DNA from: an uncultured Oscillospiraceae bacterium
Lineage (GTDB): Bacteria; Bacillota; Clostridia; Oscillospirales; Oscillospiraceae
Direction: 5' to 3'
DNA: 13,271 nucleotides
NCBI GenBank assembly: GCA_934589675.1
Contig: CAKTOF010000028.1
Span: 1-13,271 of the forward strand
Of the stretch, positions 1 to 8,314 are shown one piece after another. A model generated the notes under the pieces. It was given only the letters and a program-made list of their open reading frames with translations. It had not been told where the DNA came from and made no database searches. Numbering within the stretch: position 1 is the stretch's first letter; each line of letters begins with the position of its first letter. The translations under genes were made by a program, and so were the position numbers.

Positions 1-99
1 GGGGCGCGGGGCCTTTGATCAGCCTTGGAGAGCGCATTTACGGAGTGCACTGTGAGGCAGATCAACGAAGGAATTTGGGTGACGCAAGTGCGTCAGGGA
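1..99. other. Downstream flank of the SLH gene with a small inverted repeat
   Basis: This is the 3' side of the minus-strand SLH gene, whose stop codon occupies 100-102. A perfect inverted repeat, TGACGCA-AG-TGCGTCA, lies at 80-95, about five bases past the stop. Read on the minus strand it is not followed by a T-run, so it is at best a weak terminator or an mRNA 3' stabilising hairpin. No gene is visible in the remaining bases. Confidence 0.4.
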
Positions 100-2559
100 T
101 TAGTCGACGACGTAGATGTAGGCAGCAACCATCGTGTTGGCATTGTAAACAATGCAAACCTTGGTGCTCGTCGTGATGCCAGCGCCGTCCTTGCTGAGGT
201 CAACGATCTTCGCATTGGAGACGTCGTAATCCTTGCCGCCAGCCGTCAGAACGCCTGCAGCGTAGCCGGTGACAGCAGCCTTCTCGACAACAGCCGCAGC
301 GCCAGTAGTGGCAGTGTACGGGGTGTCAAGGATGTACGCACCGGAAGCGGTGTTCTGCTTGTTGACGTAGAAGCCAGCACCCTTGCCGTTGTCAGTGGAG
401 AAGAAGTTCTCGACTTCCTCGCCGCCGATGAAGGCAACGTAGGAGTACAGCGTGACGAGCTTGCCGTCAACCAGAGCGTTGGTCGAGCCAGCGTTCTGAC
501 CAGCAATGTAGACGATGCTGTCGGAGGTGATGGTGGTGTCGTCGGCCGGGGCGCTGCCAACGTAAACAGCCGTGATGTACGGGGTCATGCCCTTCATGGC
601 GATGACAGCATGCATCTGCGTGGCCGTCGTGACAGCCTGCTTGCCGGTGAGAACCGTGGCCTTGGCCGGCGTGCCGCCCCAGTAGATGAACTTCACGTTG
701 CTGTCGAAGTAGCACTTCGTGCTGCCGAGCGTGACACTCAGAGCGCCCTTGGCGATCGTGGTCTTGCCCATGTTGTAGGTGGCAGCATCAGCAACAGTCG
801 TGCCGGCAGCCGCGGCAAAGGTGGTAACACCCGTAGCCGGGTCGGTGGTGTACTCATAGACAGTGCCCGCCGTAACAGACGTAACACCGCCCGTGAAGGT
901 CTGGGTCTCGCCGGAAGCGACGATGCCCTCGACCTTGGAGACAATCTTGCCGTTCTCAAGCGTGCTGTAGGTGCTGGTCACGAGGACAGCCTTGTTCTGA
1001 GCATTGACGCTCTCACCAACGTAGCCGATGACAGAGCCATCGACGAGGTACAGCGTGCCCTTCGCAGTGGCGCTCGGGGTCGGACGGGTGTTCGTAACGG
1101 TGGTGTCGCCAATGTTGACGAACTCGTTGACGAGCTTGTAGGTCGTGCCGTCCATGGTGATGGTGCTGGTGCAGGCGTAGGTGCCGTTGACAACCTTGGA
1201 GATGGTGCCGGAGACAGACTCGGTCTTCTTCAGCTCGATGATGGCCGAGCCATCGGTCTTGGTATCCCAGCCCGGGTTGCAGTACGCAACAACATACTCG
1301 CCGGTGGTGAAGTTGGCGGTGATGATGTCATACAGGTCAACCCTATCCGGATCGTTGACGATCGTCATGGTGACAGCAGCGCCGCTGTGGTTCTTCGCAT
1401 AGCCACTCTCGTTGATCGTCAGCTTGACGCTTGCGGGCTTGGTCTTGGTGGCAGCCGTCGTCGGGCCGACCTTGGCGAGGTAACCCTCGATGACAACGAC
1501 ATCCGTGATCTCGTTGTTCGCGTCGGTGTAAACCTCGACGTTGTAGCCATTGACCGGAGTCTTGGCATCAATGTAGAGGTCAGCAAGCTTCGCGATGCTG
1601 GCGTCCGTGCCGCCGTTGTAGGTGAAGGTGGTGGACGTCGTCTTGTAGGTCTTGGTCAGCGCAGTGGCATCAGCGCCGGTGAACGTACCGGCATAGGTCT
1701 TGGTAGCGACCTTGGTGTCGGCAGCGATGGCCTTGCCCTTGAGCTGGTACTCGACGGTCGGACGGCCGTACTCGTCGCGCGTGCCCGGGACGACCTTCAG
1801 GTTCTCGAAGTACTTCTCAACCATCTCAAGCGTGGTGGTCTTCGTGGTGCCGAAGCCATTGACGTTGCCGGTCATGACCGGCTCAGCAGCGGAAGCGCCG
1901 GTGTTGACGGTCGTGCCGTCCGGCGTGGTGATGGTGACACCGCCGACAGCGTACTTGACCATGGTCGCCTGAAGGGCGTTCCAGATCATCTGGGCGGCAG
2001 CCTCACGGGTGAGCGGCTGGGTCAGGTCGACAGCGCCCATGCCCTTGAACAGGCCGGCGTCCTCAGCGTCAGCGAGGACGTTCTTCGCCCAAGCGGAGCC
2101 GGTGTAGCCCTCAATCTTGGAGTCATAGCCGAGCGCGCCGAGGAGCATCTTGGCAGCCTGAACGCCGGTGACCTTGTTGCCGGCGCGGAAGGTGCCGTTG
2201 GAGTAGCCGGAGATGATGCCCTTGTTCGTGCAGTAGCCGATGGCGTTGCCGAACGTGCTGTTGGCAGCGACGTCCTTGAACGAAGCCGCGGCGTAGGTGC
2301 CGTAGCTGGCAGCAGCGTTGACGCCGCCGTTCATAACGTAAGCAGTCATCTTGGCGAATGCGCCGCGCGTGACAGAGTCAGTGGCGCGGAAGGTGCCATC
2401 AGCGTAGCCGTTGATGACGCCCAGACCGGTGAGGACATCGACCGCGGTAGTGTACGTGATCTTGTCCGCATCCTTGAAAGCAGCGCTGGCGCCGACCGCG
2501 AAGGACGCCATCATAGCGACCACGAGGACCAGTGCCAGAACCTTTTTCAGGTTTTTCAT
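100..2559 (-). CDS. Secreted SLH-domain surface (S-layer-like) protein
   Basis: An 819-residue exported protein. Residues 1-26 form a typical signal peptide (MKNLKK, hydrophobic core, cleavage probably after A24-S25-A26). Three S-layer homology repeats follow: about 28-72 (FKDA start, GYADGTF, TRGAFAKM at 64-71), about 94-138 (FKDV start, GYSNGTF, TGVQAAKM) and about 150-191 (ending TREAAAQM at 184-191). SLH repeats in this family bind pyruvylated secondary cell-wall polymer, so the mature protein should sit non-covalently on the cell wall with its N-terminus anchored. Residues about 200-819 are rich in Thr, Val, Ala and Gly, look beta-rich and match no domain I recognise. There is no LPXTG motif. 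The start is set by AAAGGAGG at 2569-2576, nine bases upstream. The gene is monocistronic in this view and divergent from hrcA. A structural S-layer subunit is possible but unproven; an adhesin or SLH-anchored exoprotein is the alternative. Confidence 0.88.
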   Translation of the reverse strand: MKNLKKVLALVLVVAMMASFAVGASAAFKDADKITYTTAVDVLTGLGVINGYADGTFRATDSVTRGAFAKMTAYVMNGGVNAAASYGTYAAASFKDVAANSTFGNAIGYCTNKGIISGYSNGTFRAGNKVTGVQAAKMLLGALGYDSKIEGYTGSAWAKNVLADAEDAGLFKGMGAVDLTQPLTREAAAQMIWNALQATMVKYAVGGVTITTPDGTTVNTGASAAEPVMTGNVNGFGTTKTTTLEMVEKYFENLKVVPGTRDEYGRPTVEYQLKGKAIAADTKVATKTYAGTFTGADATALTKTYKTTSTTFTYNGGTDASIAKLADLYIDAKTPVNGYNVEVYTDANNEITDVVVIEGYLAKVGPTTAATKTKPASVKLTINESGYAKNHSGAAVTMTIVNDPDRVDLYDIITANFTTGEYVVAYCNPGWDTKTDGSAIIELKKTESVSGTISKVVNGTYACTSTITMDGTTYKLVNEFVNIGDTTVTNTRPTPSATAKGTLYLVDGSVIGYVGESVNAQNKAVLVTSTYSTLENGKIVSKVEGIVASGETQTFTGGVTSVTAGTVYEYTTDPATGVTTFAAAAGTTVADAATYNMGKTTIAKGALSVTLGSTKCYFDSNVKFIYWGGTPAKATVLTGKQAVTTATQMHAVIAMKGMTPYITAVYVGSAPADDTTITSDSIVYIAGQNAGSTNALVDGKLVTLYSYVAFIGGEEVENFFSTDNGKGAGFYVNKQNTASGAYILDTPYTATTGAAAVVEKAAVTGYAAGVLTAGGKDYDVSNAKIVDLSKDGAGITTSTKVCIVYNANTMVAAYIYVVD

Positions 2560-2634
2560 GGGAAATTTCCTCCTTTATAATTTTCCGGCGGGGTCATTCC
2601 GAAAATAGGGAAAGCTCCGCCTTCATCTGTGGGT

Positions 2635-2663
2635 ATCATACCCTACCCCATGGGAATCGTCAA
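2635..2663 (-). promoter_or_regulatory. Sigma-A-type promoter of the SLH gene
   Basis: Read on the minus strand, TTGACG (2658-2663) is followed by exactly 17 bases and TATGAT (2635-2640). Both hexamers are one base from consensus. Transcription would start near 2628, giving a leader of about 69 bases. The leader can fold: outer arms at 2587-2591 and 2617-2621 (GGCGG/CCGCC), with an inner TTCC/GGAA pairing. No operator is recognised. Confidence 0.8.
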
Positions 2664-2735
2664 GGCGTTTTCGGCTTTTGTAACAATGCTGTAATGTTGG
2701 GTGGGCGTTTGTTGTGGGCGCTGGATTTGGCGGGC

Positions 2736-2791
2736 GGCTTACAACCCCTCAGTCAGCTTCGCTGACAGCTCCCCTTGCACAGGGGAGCCTT
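2736..2791 (+). repeat. Two-hairpin intergenic repeat, copy A
   Basis: Starts GGCTTACAACCCCTCA. Hairpin 1: GTCAGC (2752-2757), loop TTC, GCTGAC (2761-2766). Hairpin 2: GCTCCCCT (2768-2775), loop TGCAC, AGGGGAGC (2781-2788). It shares its framework with copies B, C and inverted D, but the sequence of hairpin 1 differs with compensating changes. It could be a REP/MITE-like element; no mobilising gene is in view. Confidence 0.85.
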
Positions 2792-2863
2792 GGCGCAGGC
2801 CGTAATTGGCGCATTGTTCTGCTTGGGCGCTGGTTCGCAATCGGTTTACCGCAATCGGCAAGA

Positions 2864-2886
2864 CCCTTCGGCAGGCTCAGGGTGAC
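2864..2886 (+). repeat. Short repeat-like segment with CCCT/AGGG arms
   Basis: The segment reads CCCTTCGGCAGGCTCAGGG followed by TGAC. The arms CCCT (2864-2867) and AGGG (2879-2882) are complementary. Similar sequence recurs in intergenic regions of other gut-bacterial genomes as far as I recall, but only one copy is present here, so its repeat status is not shown by this window. Confidence 0.35.
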
Positions 2887-2918
2887 AGGGGTGTTCGATT
2901 GCGCCGGAGCTGGTGGGC

Positions 2919-2973
2919 GGCTTACAACCTCTCAGTCGGCTCCGCCGACAGCTCCCCTTGAAAGGGGAGCCTT
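2919..2973 (+). repeat. Two-hairpin intergenic repeat, copy B
   Basis: Starts GGCTTACAACCTCTCA. Hairpin 1: GTCGGC (2935-2940), loop TCC, GCCGAC (2944-2949). Hairpin 2: GCTCCCCT (2951-2958), loop TGAA, AGGGGAGC (2963-2970). Relative to copy A, the A-T pair in stem 1 has become G-C on both arms, a compensated change. Confidence 0.85.
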
Positions 2974-3028
2974 TCGGATAGCGGGTTCGGGAATGGGCGC
3001 GGCGGAGACGCGAGGGGCGCAGTCCGGC

Positions 3029-3050
3029 GGCGGGATGGGGTCATCCCGCC
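3029..3050. repeat. Perfect 9-bp inverted repeat (GGCGGGATG hairpin)
   Basis: GGCGGGATG (3029-3037), loop GGGT, CATCCCGCC (3042-3050), followed by CTACGG. No T-run follows on either strand, so it is not an obvious intrinsic terminator. It is probably a member of a different intergenic hairpin family from the GGCTTACAA repeats. Only one copy is in the window. Confidence 0.55.
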
Positions 3051-3070
3051 CTACGGCGTATGGGTGGGGC

Positions 3071-3130
3071 GGCTTACAACCCCTCAGTCACGGCGAAGCC
3101 GTGACAGCTCCCCTTGCACAGGGGAGCCTT
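3071..3130 (+). repeat. Two-hairpin intergenic repeat, copy C
   Basis: Starts GGCTTACAACCCCTCA. Hairpin 1 is longer than in A and B: GTCACGGC (3087-3094), loop GAA, GCCGTGAC (3098-3105). Hairpin 2: GCTCCCCT (3107-3114), loop TGCAC, AGGGGAGC (3120-3127), identical to copy A. It lies about 65 bases upstream of the CIRCE element. Confidence 0.85.
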
Positions 3131-3195
3131 GGGGCGCGGCGGATACATTATAATATATGGCGCGGAAGGTCGTCACAAATAATTCACAATAATTT

Positions 3196-3222
3196 TTAGC
3201 ACTCGGCGCTTGACATTGCTAA
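3196..3222 (+). promoter_or_regulatory. CIRCE operator 1 (HrcA binding site)
   Basis: TTAGCACTC (3196-3204), nine-base spacer, CATTGCTAA (3214-3222). The CIRCE consensus is TTAGCACTC-N9-GAGTGCTAA, so the left arm is perfect and the right arm matches at 7 of 9 positions, with exact spacing. It covers the -35 box of the hrcA promoter, which fits steric repression of the heat-shock operon by HrcA. Identity of the site is strong; regulation itself is inferred. Confidence 0.93.
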
Positions 3223-3238
3223 GACGGCGTGGTACATT
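3210..3238 (+). promoter_or_regulatory. Promoter of the hrcA-grpE-dnaK-dnaJ operon
   Basis: TTGACA (3210-3215), 17 bases, TACATT (3233-3238). The -35 box is consensus and the -10 box matches TATAAT at four of six positions. The -35 is embedded in CIRCE 1. Transcription would start near 3245, giving a leader of about 40 bases before hrcA. Confidence 0.82.
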
Positions 3239-3242
3239 AGCT

Positions 3243-3269
3243 TTAGCAAAAAGAAATGCAGAGTGCCAG
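3243..3269 (+). promoter_or_regulatory. Second, degenerate CIRCE-like site
   Basis: TTAGCAAAA (3243-3251), nine-base spacer, GAGTGCCAG (3261-3269). It matches the CIRCE consensus at 6 of 9 in the left arm and 7 of 9 in the right arm, with the exact nine-base spacing. It spans the predicted transcription start and ends right at the AAAGGAGG ribosome binding site of hrcA. It could be a weak second HrcA operator; coincidence remains possible because the arms are poorly complementary to each other. Confidence 0.5.
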
Positions 3270-3285
3270 AAAGGAGGCGGGCGTC

Positions 3286-4341
3286 ATGGAGCTGACTGAG
3301 CGGCAGAAAAAGATCCTGCGGGCGATCGTCGACCACTATGTACGGACGGCCGAGCCGGTCGGGTCGAAGACCATTGCGGAGATGCCGGACATGAGCTTTT
3401 CGTCCGCCACGATCCGCAACGAGATGGCCGCGCTCACGGACGCCGGGCTGCTCGAGCAGCCGCACACGTCGGCCGGGCGCATCCCCTCGCCGGCCGGATA
3501 CCGGCTGTACGTCGACGAGCTGATGCAGGACTACAGCCTGTCCGTCGACGAGACGAAGAGCCTCAACGCTGCGATGGAAATGAAAATGCAGCAGCTCGAT
3601 CAGGTCATGGCGCAGGTCGGCAAGATGGTCAGTCAGCTGACGAACCTGCCCGCCTATGTCACGGCCAGCCACACCGGCGCGGCGACGGTCAAGAAATTCG
3701 AGATCATCTCCGCGGACGCGAACAGCTTCATCCTCGTCGTCATGACAAGCTCGAACGCCGTCAAAAACAAGCTCATCCGCCTGCCGGTCGAGCTGGACGA
3801 GCACGAGCTGCGGCTGCTCTCTGCCGTTCTCAATGCCAGCCTCACGGGGCTGACGAGCGAGCAGTTCACGCCCGACATTTTGTCGCGCGTATCCGCCGCG
3901 GCCGGAAGCGCCGCGAGTCTCATCCCCGTGATCCTTGATTTTACCACATCCGTGCTCGAAGAGCAAGGCCGCAACGAGGTCTATCTGACCGGTCAGGCCA
4001 GGCTGCTCGGGCAGCCGGAATTCCGCGACATCGACAAGGCGCAGCAGATGCTCACCACGCTCGACGAGGACACGATCGCCAATCTGCCGGCCATCAAGAA
4101 CGACAGCTCCATGCAGATCGTCGTCGGGCCGGAAAACGTCGCCGCTGAGCTCAAGGACACCAGCGTCGTCATGACGAGCTTTGACATCGGCGACGGCATG
4201 AAGGGCATGATCGGCGTCGTCGGACCGCAGAGAATGGACTACGCGCAGGTCGCCGCGCGGCTGGGCTACTTCGCCGAGAATCTCGGCCGGATGTTCGCAA
4301 AGCCCGACAAGCCGGAGCTGCCCCGCGCGAAGGAGGAATAG
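3286..4341 (+). CDS. hrcA: Heat-inducible transcription repressor HrcA
   Basis: HrcA represses class I heat-shock genes by binding CIRCE; in the family its activity is maintained by the GroE chaperonin. The 351 residues match the usual length of about 340-350. Residues 1 to about 75 form the winged helix-turn-helix region (MELTERQKKILRAIV, EPVGSKTIAE, SSATIRNEMAALTDAGLLEQPHTSAGRIP in successive pieces). The rest is the HrcA dimerisation and GAF-like region, ending with IGVVGPQRMDYAQVAARLGY. I chose the ATG at 3286 because AAAGGAGG (3270-3277) sits eight bases upstream; an in-frame ATG at 3256 would add ten residues, has no ribosome binding site and overlaps the operator region. It is the first gene of its operon and is likely autoregulated through the CIRCE site or sites upstream. 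It ends seven bases before grpE. Confidence 0.96.
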   Translation: MELTERQKKILRAIVDHYVRTAEPVGSKTIAEMPDMSFSSATIRNEMAALTDAGLLEQPHTSAGRIPSPAGYRLYVDELMQDYSLSVDETKSLNAAMEMKMQQLDQVMAQVGKMVSQLTNLPAYVTASHTGAATVKKFEIISADANSFILVVMTSSNAVKNKLIRLPVELDEHELRLLSAVLNASLTGLTSEQFTPDILSRVSAAAGSAASLIPVILDFTTSVLEEQGRNEVYLTGQARLLGQPEFRDIDKAQQMLTTLDEDTIANLPAIKNDSSMQIVVGPENVAAELKDTSVVMTSFDIGDGMKGMIGVVGPQRMDYAQVAARLGYFAENLGRMFAKPDKPELPRAKEE

Positions 4342-4348
4342 AAACAAC

Positions 4349-4882
4349 ATGGCAACAGAGGAAACGATCCAGCAGCCGGAGGCGGAAACGCCCGCGGCCG
4401 AGCCGGCCGAGACCGAGGTCGTGGAGAGCTCCACGCCGGAGGTCAGCGAGCTCGATCAGGTCAGGGCGAAGCTGGACGCAGAGCATGACAATTACCTGCG
4501 GCTCGCCGCAGAATACGACAACTACCGCCGCCGCACCGCCAAGGAACGCGAGAGCACATACACCGACGCCAAGTCCGACACCGTCGGCAGCTTCCTGCCG
4601 GTGTACGACAACCTCGAGCGGGCGATGAACCAGCAGACCGAGGACGCGGCGTACAAAAGAGGCGTCGAGATGACGATGCAGGGTCTTGTCGAGATCCTCG
4701 GCAAGCTCGGCGTCACGATCTTCGGCGAGGCCGGAGAGGCCTTCGACCCCACGCGGCACAACGCCGTGATGCACTGCGAGGACGATTCGCTCGGCGAAAA
4801 CGTCATCTGCGAGGTCTTCCAGCGCGGCTTCGCCATCGGCGACAAGATCATCCGGTTCGCGATGGTCAAGGTCGCAAATTAA
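4349..4882 (+). CDS. grpE: Nucleotide exchange factor GrpE
   Basis: GrpE is the cytosolic dimeric factor that releases ADP from DnaK. The 177-residue protein has an acidic, low-complexity N-terminus (residues 1 to about 33, rich in Glu, Pro and Ala), then a long helical coiled-coil region (LDQVRAKLDAEHDNYLRLAA, DNYRRRTAKERE), the FLPVYDNLERAM segment, and the C-terminal beta domain with EAFDPTRHNAV, GENVICEVFQRGF and KIIRFAMVKVAN, all typical of the family. Its AGGAGG (4331-4336) lies inside the end of hrcA, 12 bases from the ATG, a slightly long spacing. The gap to dnaK is 42 AT-rich bases. It is co-transcribed with hrcA and dnaK by position. Confidence 0.95.
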   Translation: MATEETIQQPEAETPAAEPAETEVVESSTPEVSELDQVRAKLDAEHDNYLRLAAEYDNYRRRTAKERESTYTDAKSDTVGSFLPVYDNLERAMNQQTEDAAYKRGVEMTMQGLVEILGKLGVTIFGEAGEAFDPTRHNAVMHCEDDSLGENVICEVFQRGFAIGDKIIRFAMVKVAN

Positions 4883-4924
4883 ATCTGTAAAATATTCACC
4901 GTATATATTAGGAGGAAATTCATC

Positions 4925-6751
<1,827 letters not shown>

Positions 6752-6769
6752 TTTTTGAGATAACGCCGG

Positions 6770-6795
6770 AAGGGGGATGTTCGCATCCCCCTTTT
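6770..6795 (+). terminator. Hairpin with T-run between dnaK and dnaJ (attenuator or processing site)
   Basis: AAGGGGGATG (6770-6779), loop TTCG, CATCCCCCTT (6784-6793), with the T-run at 6792-6795. The ten-pair stem and T-run look like an intrinsic terminator, but the T-run is short and dnaJ follows with no promoter I can find. Partial read-through, or an mRNA processing or stability element, is more likely than full termination. It would make dnaK transcripts more abundant than dnaJ transcripts. Confidence 0.75.
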
Positions 6796-6818
6796 GCGCC
6801 GATTCGAGGTGAGCCCAA

Positions 6819-7973
6819 ATGGCAGACGAGAACAAAAGAGACTATTATGAAGTGCTCGGCGTCAGCAAGGACGCCACGGAGGCCGACATCAAGAAGGCCT
6901 ACCGCAAAATGGCACAGAAATACCACCCGGACATGAACCCCGGCGACAAGGAGGCCGAGGCGAAGTTCAAGGAGGTCAACGAGGCCAACGAGGTGCTCTC
7001 CGACCCGGAAAAGCGCGCCCGCTATGACCAGTACGGCTTCGCCGGCGTCGACCCGAACTTCAACCCGAACGCGGCCGGCGGCTTCGGCGGAGGCGGCGGC
7101 TTCGGCGGCTTCGACTTCGGCGGCTTCGGCGACATTTTCTCCGACTTCTTCGGCGGCGGCGCGTCGAGCACGTCGTCCCGGCGCAATGCGCCGCGGCAGG
7201 GCGAGAACGCAGGCGCGGAGGTCACCGTCACGTTTGAAGAAGCGGCCTTCGGCACGGAAAAGGAAGTGAGCGTCCAGCGCGTCGAGTCGTGCAGCAAATG
7301 CGGCGGCACCGGCTGCGCCGACGGCACACACCCCGAGACCTGCCCCGGCTGCGGCGGCTCGGGCACCGTCCGCACGACGCGGCAGACGATGTTCGGCACG
7401 ATGCAGCAGCAGTCCGCCTGCCCGCAGTGCGGCGGCACGGGCAAGATCATCAAGACGCCCTGCACCACCTGCAAGGGCAAGGGCCGCGTGCGCAGGAACA
7501 AGAAGATCACCGTCCACATCCCCGCCGGCATCGACCTCGGCCAGTCCATCCGCATCAAGGGCGAGGGTCACGCCGGCTCGAACGGCGGCCCCGCGGGCGA
7601 CCTGATCGTCAGCGTGAACATCCTGCCGCACAAGGTCTTTGAGCGCGACGGCGCCAATGTGCTCTGCGAGATGCCGATCACCTTCTCGCAGGCGGCGCTC
7701 GGCGCGGAGATCGAGGTCCCGACGCTCGACGGCAAGGTGCGCTACACCGTGCCCGAGGGCACGCAGACCGGCACGACCTTCCGCCTGCGCGGCAAGGGCA
7801 TCTACTACCTGAACTCCAAGTCGCGCGGCGACCAGTTTGTCACCGTCACAGTCGAGACGCCGACGAACCTCAGCCACGAGCAGAAGGAGCTGCTGCGCAA
7901 ATTCGCCGAATCCGTCGGCGAGGAGGGCTCGCCCAAGCGCAAGAGCTTTTTCGACAAGTTCAAAGAGAAATAA
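6819..7973 (+). CDS. dnaJ: Hsp40 co-chaperone DnaJ
   Basis: DnaJ delivers substrates to DnaK and stimulates its ATPase. The 384 residues give a full-length type I protein. The J domain (about 7-72) carries the H36-P37-D38 motif. A Gly/Phe-rich linker follows (about 80-115, FGGGGGFGGFDFGGFG). The zinc region has four CxxCxGxG modules at C158/C161, C175/C178, C201/C204 and C215/C218. The C-terminal substrate domains include PAGIDLGQSIRIKGEGHAG and the NILPHKVFERDG segment. The tail is lysine-rich (KRKSFFDKFKEK). The start is an ATG with GAGGTGAG (6806-6813) upstream. dnaJ is the last gene of the operon; prmA and rsmE, which often follow dnaJ in Firmicutes, are absent here. Confidence 0.97.
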   Translation: MADENKRDYYEVLGVSKDATEADIKKAYRKMAQKYHPDMNPGDKEAEAKFKEVNEANEVLSDPEKRARYDQYGFAGVDPNFNPNAAGGFGGGGGFGGFDFGGFGDIFSDFFGGGASSTSSRRNAPRQGENAGAEVTVTFEEAAFGTEKEVSVQRVESCSKCGGTGCADGTHPETCPGCGGSGTVRTTRQTMFGTMQQQSACPQCGGTGKIIKTPCTTCKGKGRVRRNKKITVHIPAGIDLGQSIRIKGEGHAGSNGGPAGDLIVSVNILPHKVFERDGANVLCEMPITFSQAALGAEIEVPTLDGKVRYTVPEGTQTGTTFRLRGKGIYYLNSKSRGDQFVTVTVETPTNLSHEQKELLRKFAESVGEEGSPKRKSFFDKFKEK

Positions 7974-7981
7974 GCCTCTTC

Positions 7982-8008
7982 AGGACGCGCTTCGGCGCGT
8001 CCTTTTTT
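7982..8008 (+). terminator. Intrinsic terminator of the heat-shock operon
   Basis: GGACGCGC (7983-7990), loop TTCG, GCGCGTCC (7995-8002), then TTTTTT (8003-8008); an outer A-T pair is available at 7982/8003. The loop is of the very stable C(UUCG)G type. It begins nine bases after the dnaJ stop. Confidence 0.95.
7995..8008 (+). repeat. 14-bp direct repeat, left copy
   Basis: GCGCGTCCTTTTTT, the 3' arm and T-run of the dnaJ terminator, recurs exactly at 8184-8197. The two copies bracket 175 bases of hairpin-rich sequence. Confidence 0.85.
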
Positions 8009-8183
8009 CTGCCTCGCAGAGTTCCGTCACCCGCAGGTGACGGAATAAAGTTGAAATCCGTTTTTTCCGGGGGCGTGTACCTCGGAAAAAACTCTTTACA
8101 GGCCGCAAGTGTGCGAGCTTCGCTCGTGCGCGCAGTCGGCCTGCATCCCTCCCGAAGAAATGCCGGCATTTCTTCGGCGTTTT
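8009..8183. other. Hairpin-rich non-coding segment between direct repeats
   Basis: No gene is visible. Four inverted repeats lie in series. TTCCGTCACC (8022-8031) pairs with GGTGACGGAA (8036-8045) around loop CGCA. TTTTTTCCG (8061-8069) pairs with CGGAAAAAA (8083-8091) around 13 bases. CAGGCCG (8099-8105) pairs with CGGCCTG (8137-8143), enclosing CGAGC (8114-8118) and GCTCG (8122-8126) around TTC. A perfect 26-base palindrome spans 8152-8177, centre 8164/8165, with arms of 13. The palindrome is followed by CGTTTT and may act as an additional terminator. The segment could be a small inserted non-coding element or a degraded repeat cluster. Confidence 0.65.
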
Positions 8184-8197
8184 GCGCGTCCTTTTTT
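8184..8197 (+). repeat. 14-bp direct repeat, right copy
   Basis: Exact second copy of GCGCGTCCTTTTTT. Unlike the left copy it has no GGACGCGC partner arm directly upstream, so it cannot form the same terminator hairpin. Confidence 0.85.
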
Positions 8198-8250
8198 ATA
8201 ATGACCAGCTTTGCACGCCATGTTTCGGCAGAATCTGGTGAACTTTCCGC

Positions 8251-8279
8251 TTGAGCGGCCGGGCGCGGGCGGGTATAAT
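8251..8279 (+). promoter_or_regulatory. Promoter of the HD-domain gene
   Basis: TTGAGC (8251-8256), 17 bases, TATAAT (8274-8279). The -10 box is perfect and the -35 box matches four of six. Transcription would start near 8286, leaving a short leader before the AAGGAG site at 8298. Confidence 0.8.
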
Positions 8280-8314
8280 GCAACTAGTCTCACAAACAAG
8301 GAGCGTTTGGCCCA

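Larger units (their letters stand above)
2664..3195. other. Gene-free intergenic region rich in hairpin repeats
   Basis: More than 500 bases between the SLH promoter and the hrcA control region carry no credible gene. The reading frame open over 2714-3199 simply runs through repeat copies, lacks a matching ribosome binding site and resembles no protein family. The region contains three direct-orientation copies of a two-hairpin repeat (2736-2791, 2919-2973, 3071-3130), a GGCGGGATG inverted repeat (3029-3050), a CCCTTCGGCAGGCTCAGGG segment (2864-2882) and a tandem GCAATCGG pair (2837-2844, 2851-2858). The last 60 bases are AT-rich, as expected next to a promoter. Confidence 0.75.

Noticed and set aside
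25..2580. 851-codon open frame on the plus strand opposite the SLH gene
   Set aside because: It is in exact antisense register with a gene that has a signal peptide, SLH repeats, promoter and ribosome binding site. Its translation is Arg/Gly/Val/Asp-rich with no family resemblance and no ribosome binding site.
2736..3130. CRISPR array suggested by the regularly placed repeats
   Set aside because: Only three copies, about 150-185 bases apart, each carrying two internal hairpins, with no uniform spacers and no cas genes.
3149..3154. TATAAT upstream of CIRCE as a second hrcA promoter
   Set aside because: No -35 box at 16-18 bases and no TG extension; the TTGACA-N17-TACATT pair downstream is much better.
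2714..3199. 161-codon frame through the intergenic repeats
   Set aside because: The translation repeats (GRLTTPQSA, GRLTTSQSA and similar) only because it reads through three repeat copies. There is no ribosome binding site.
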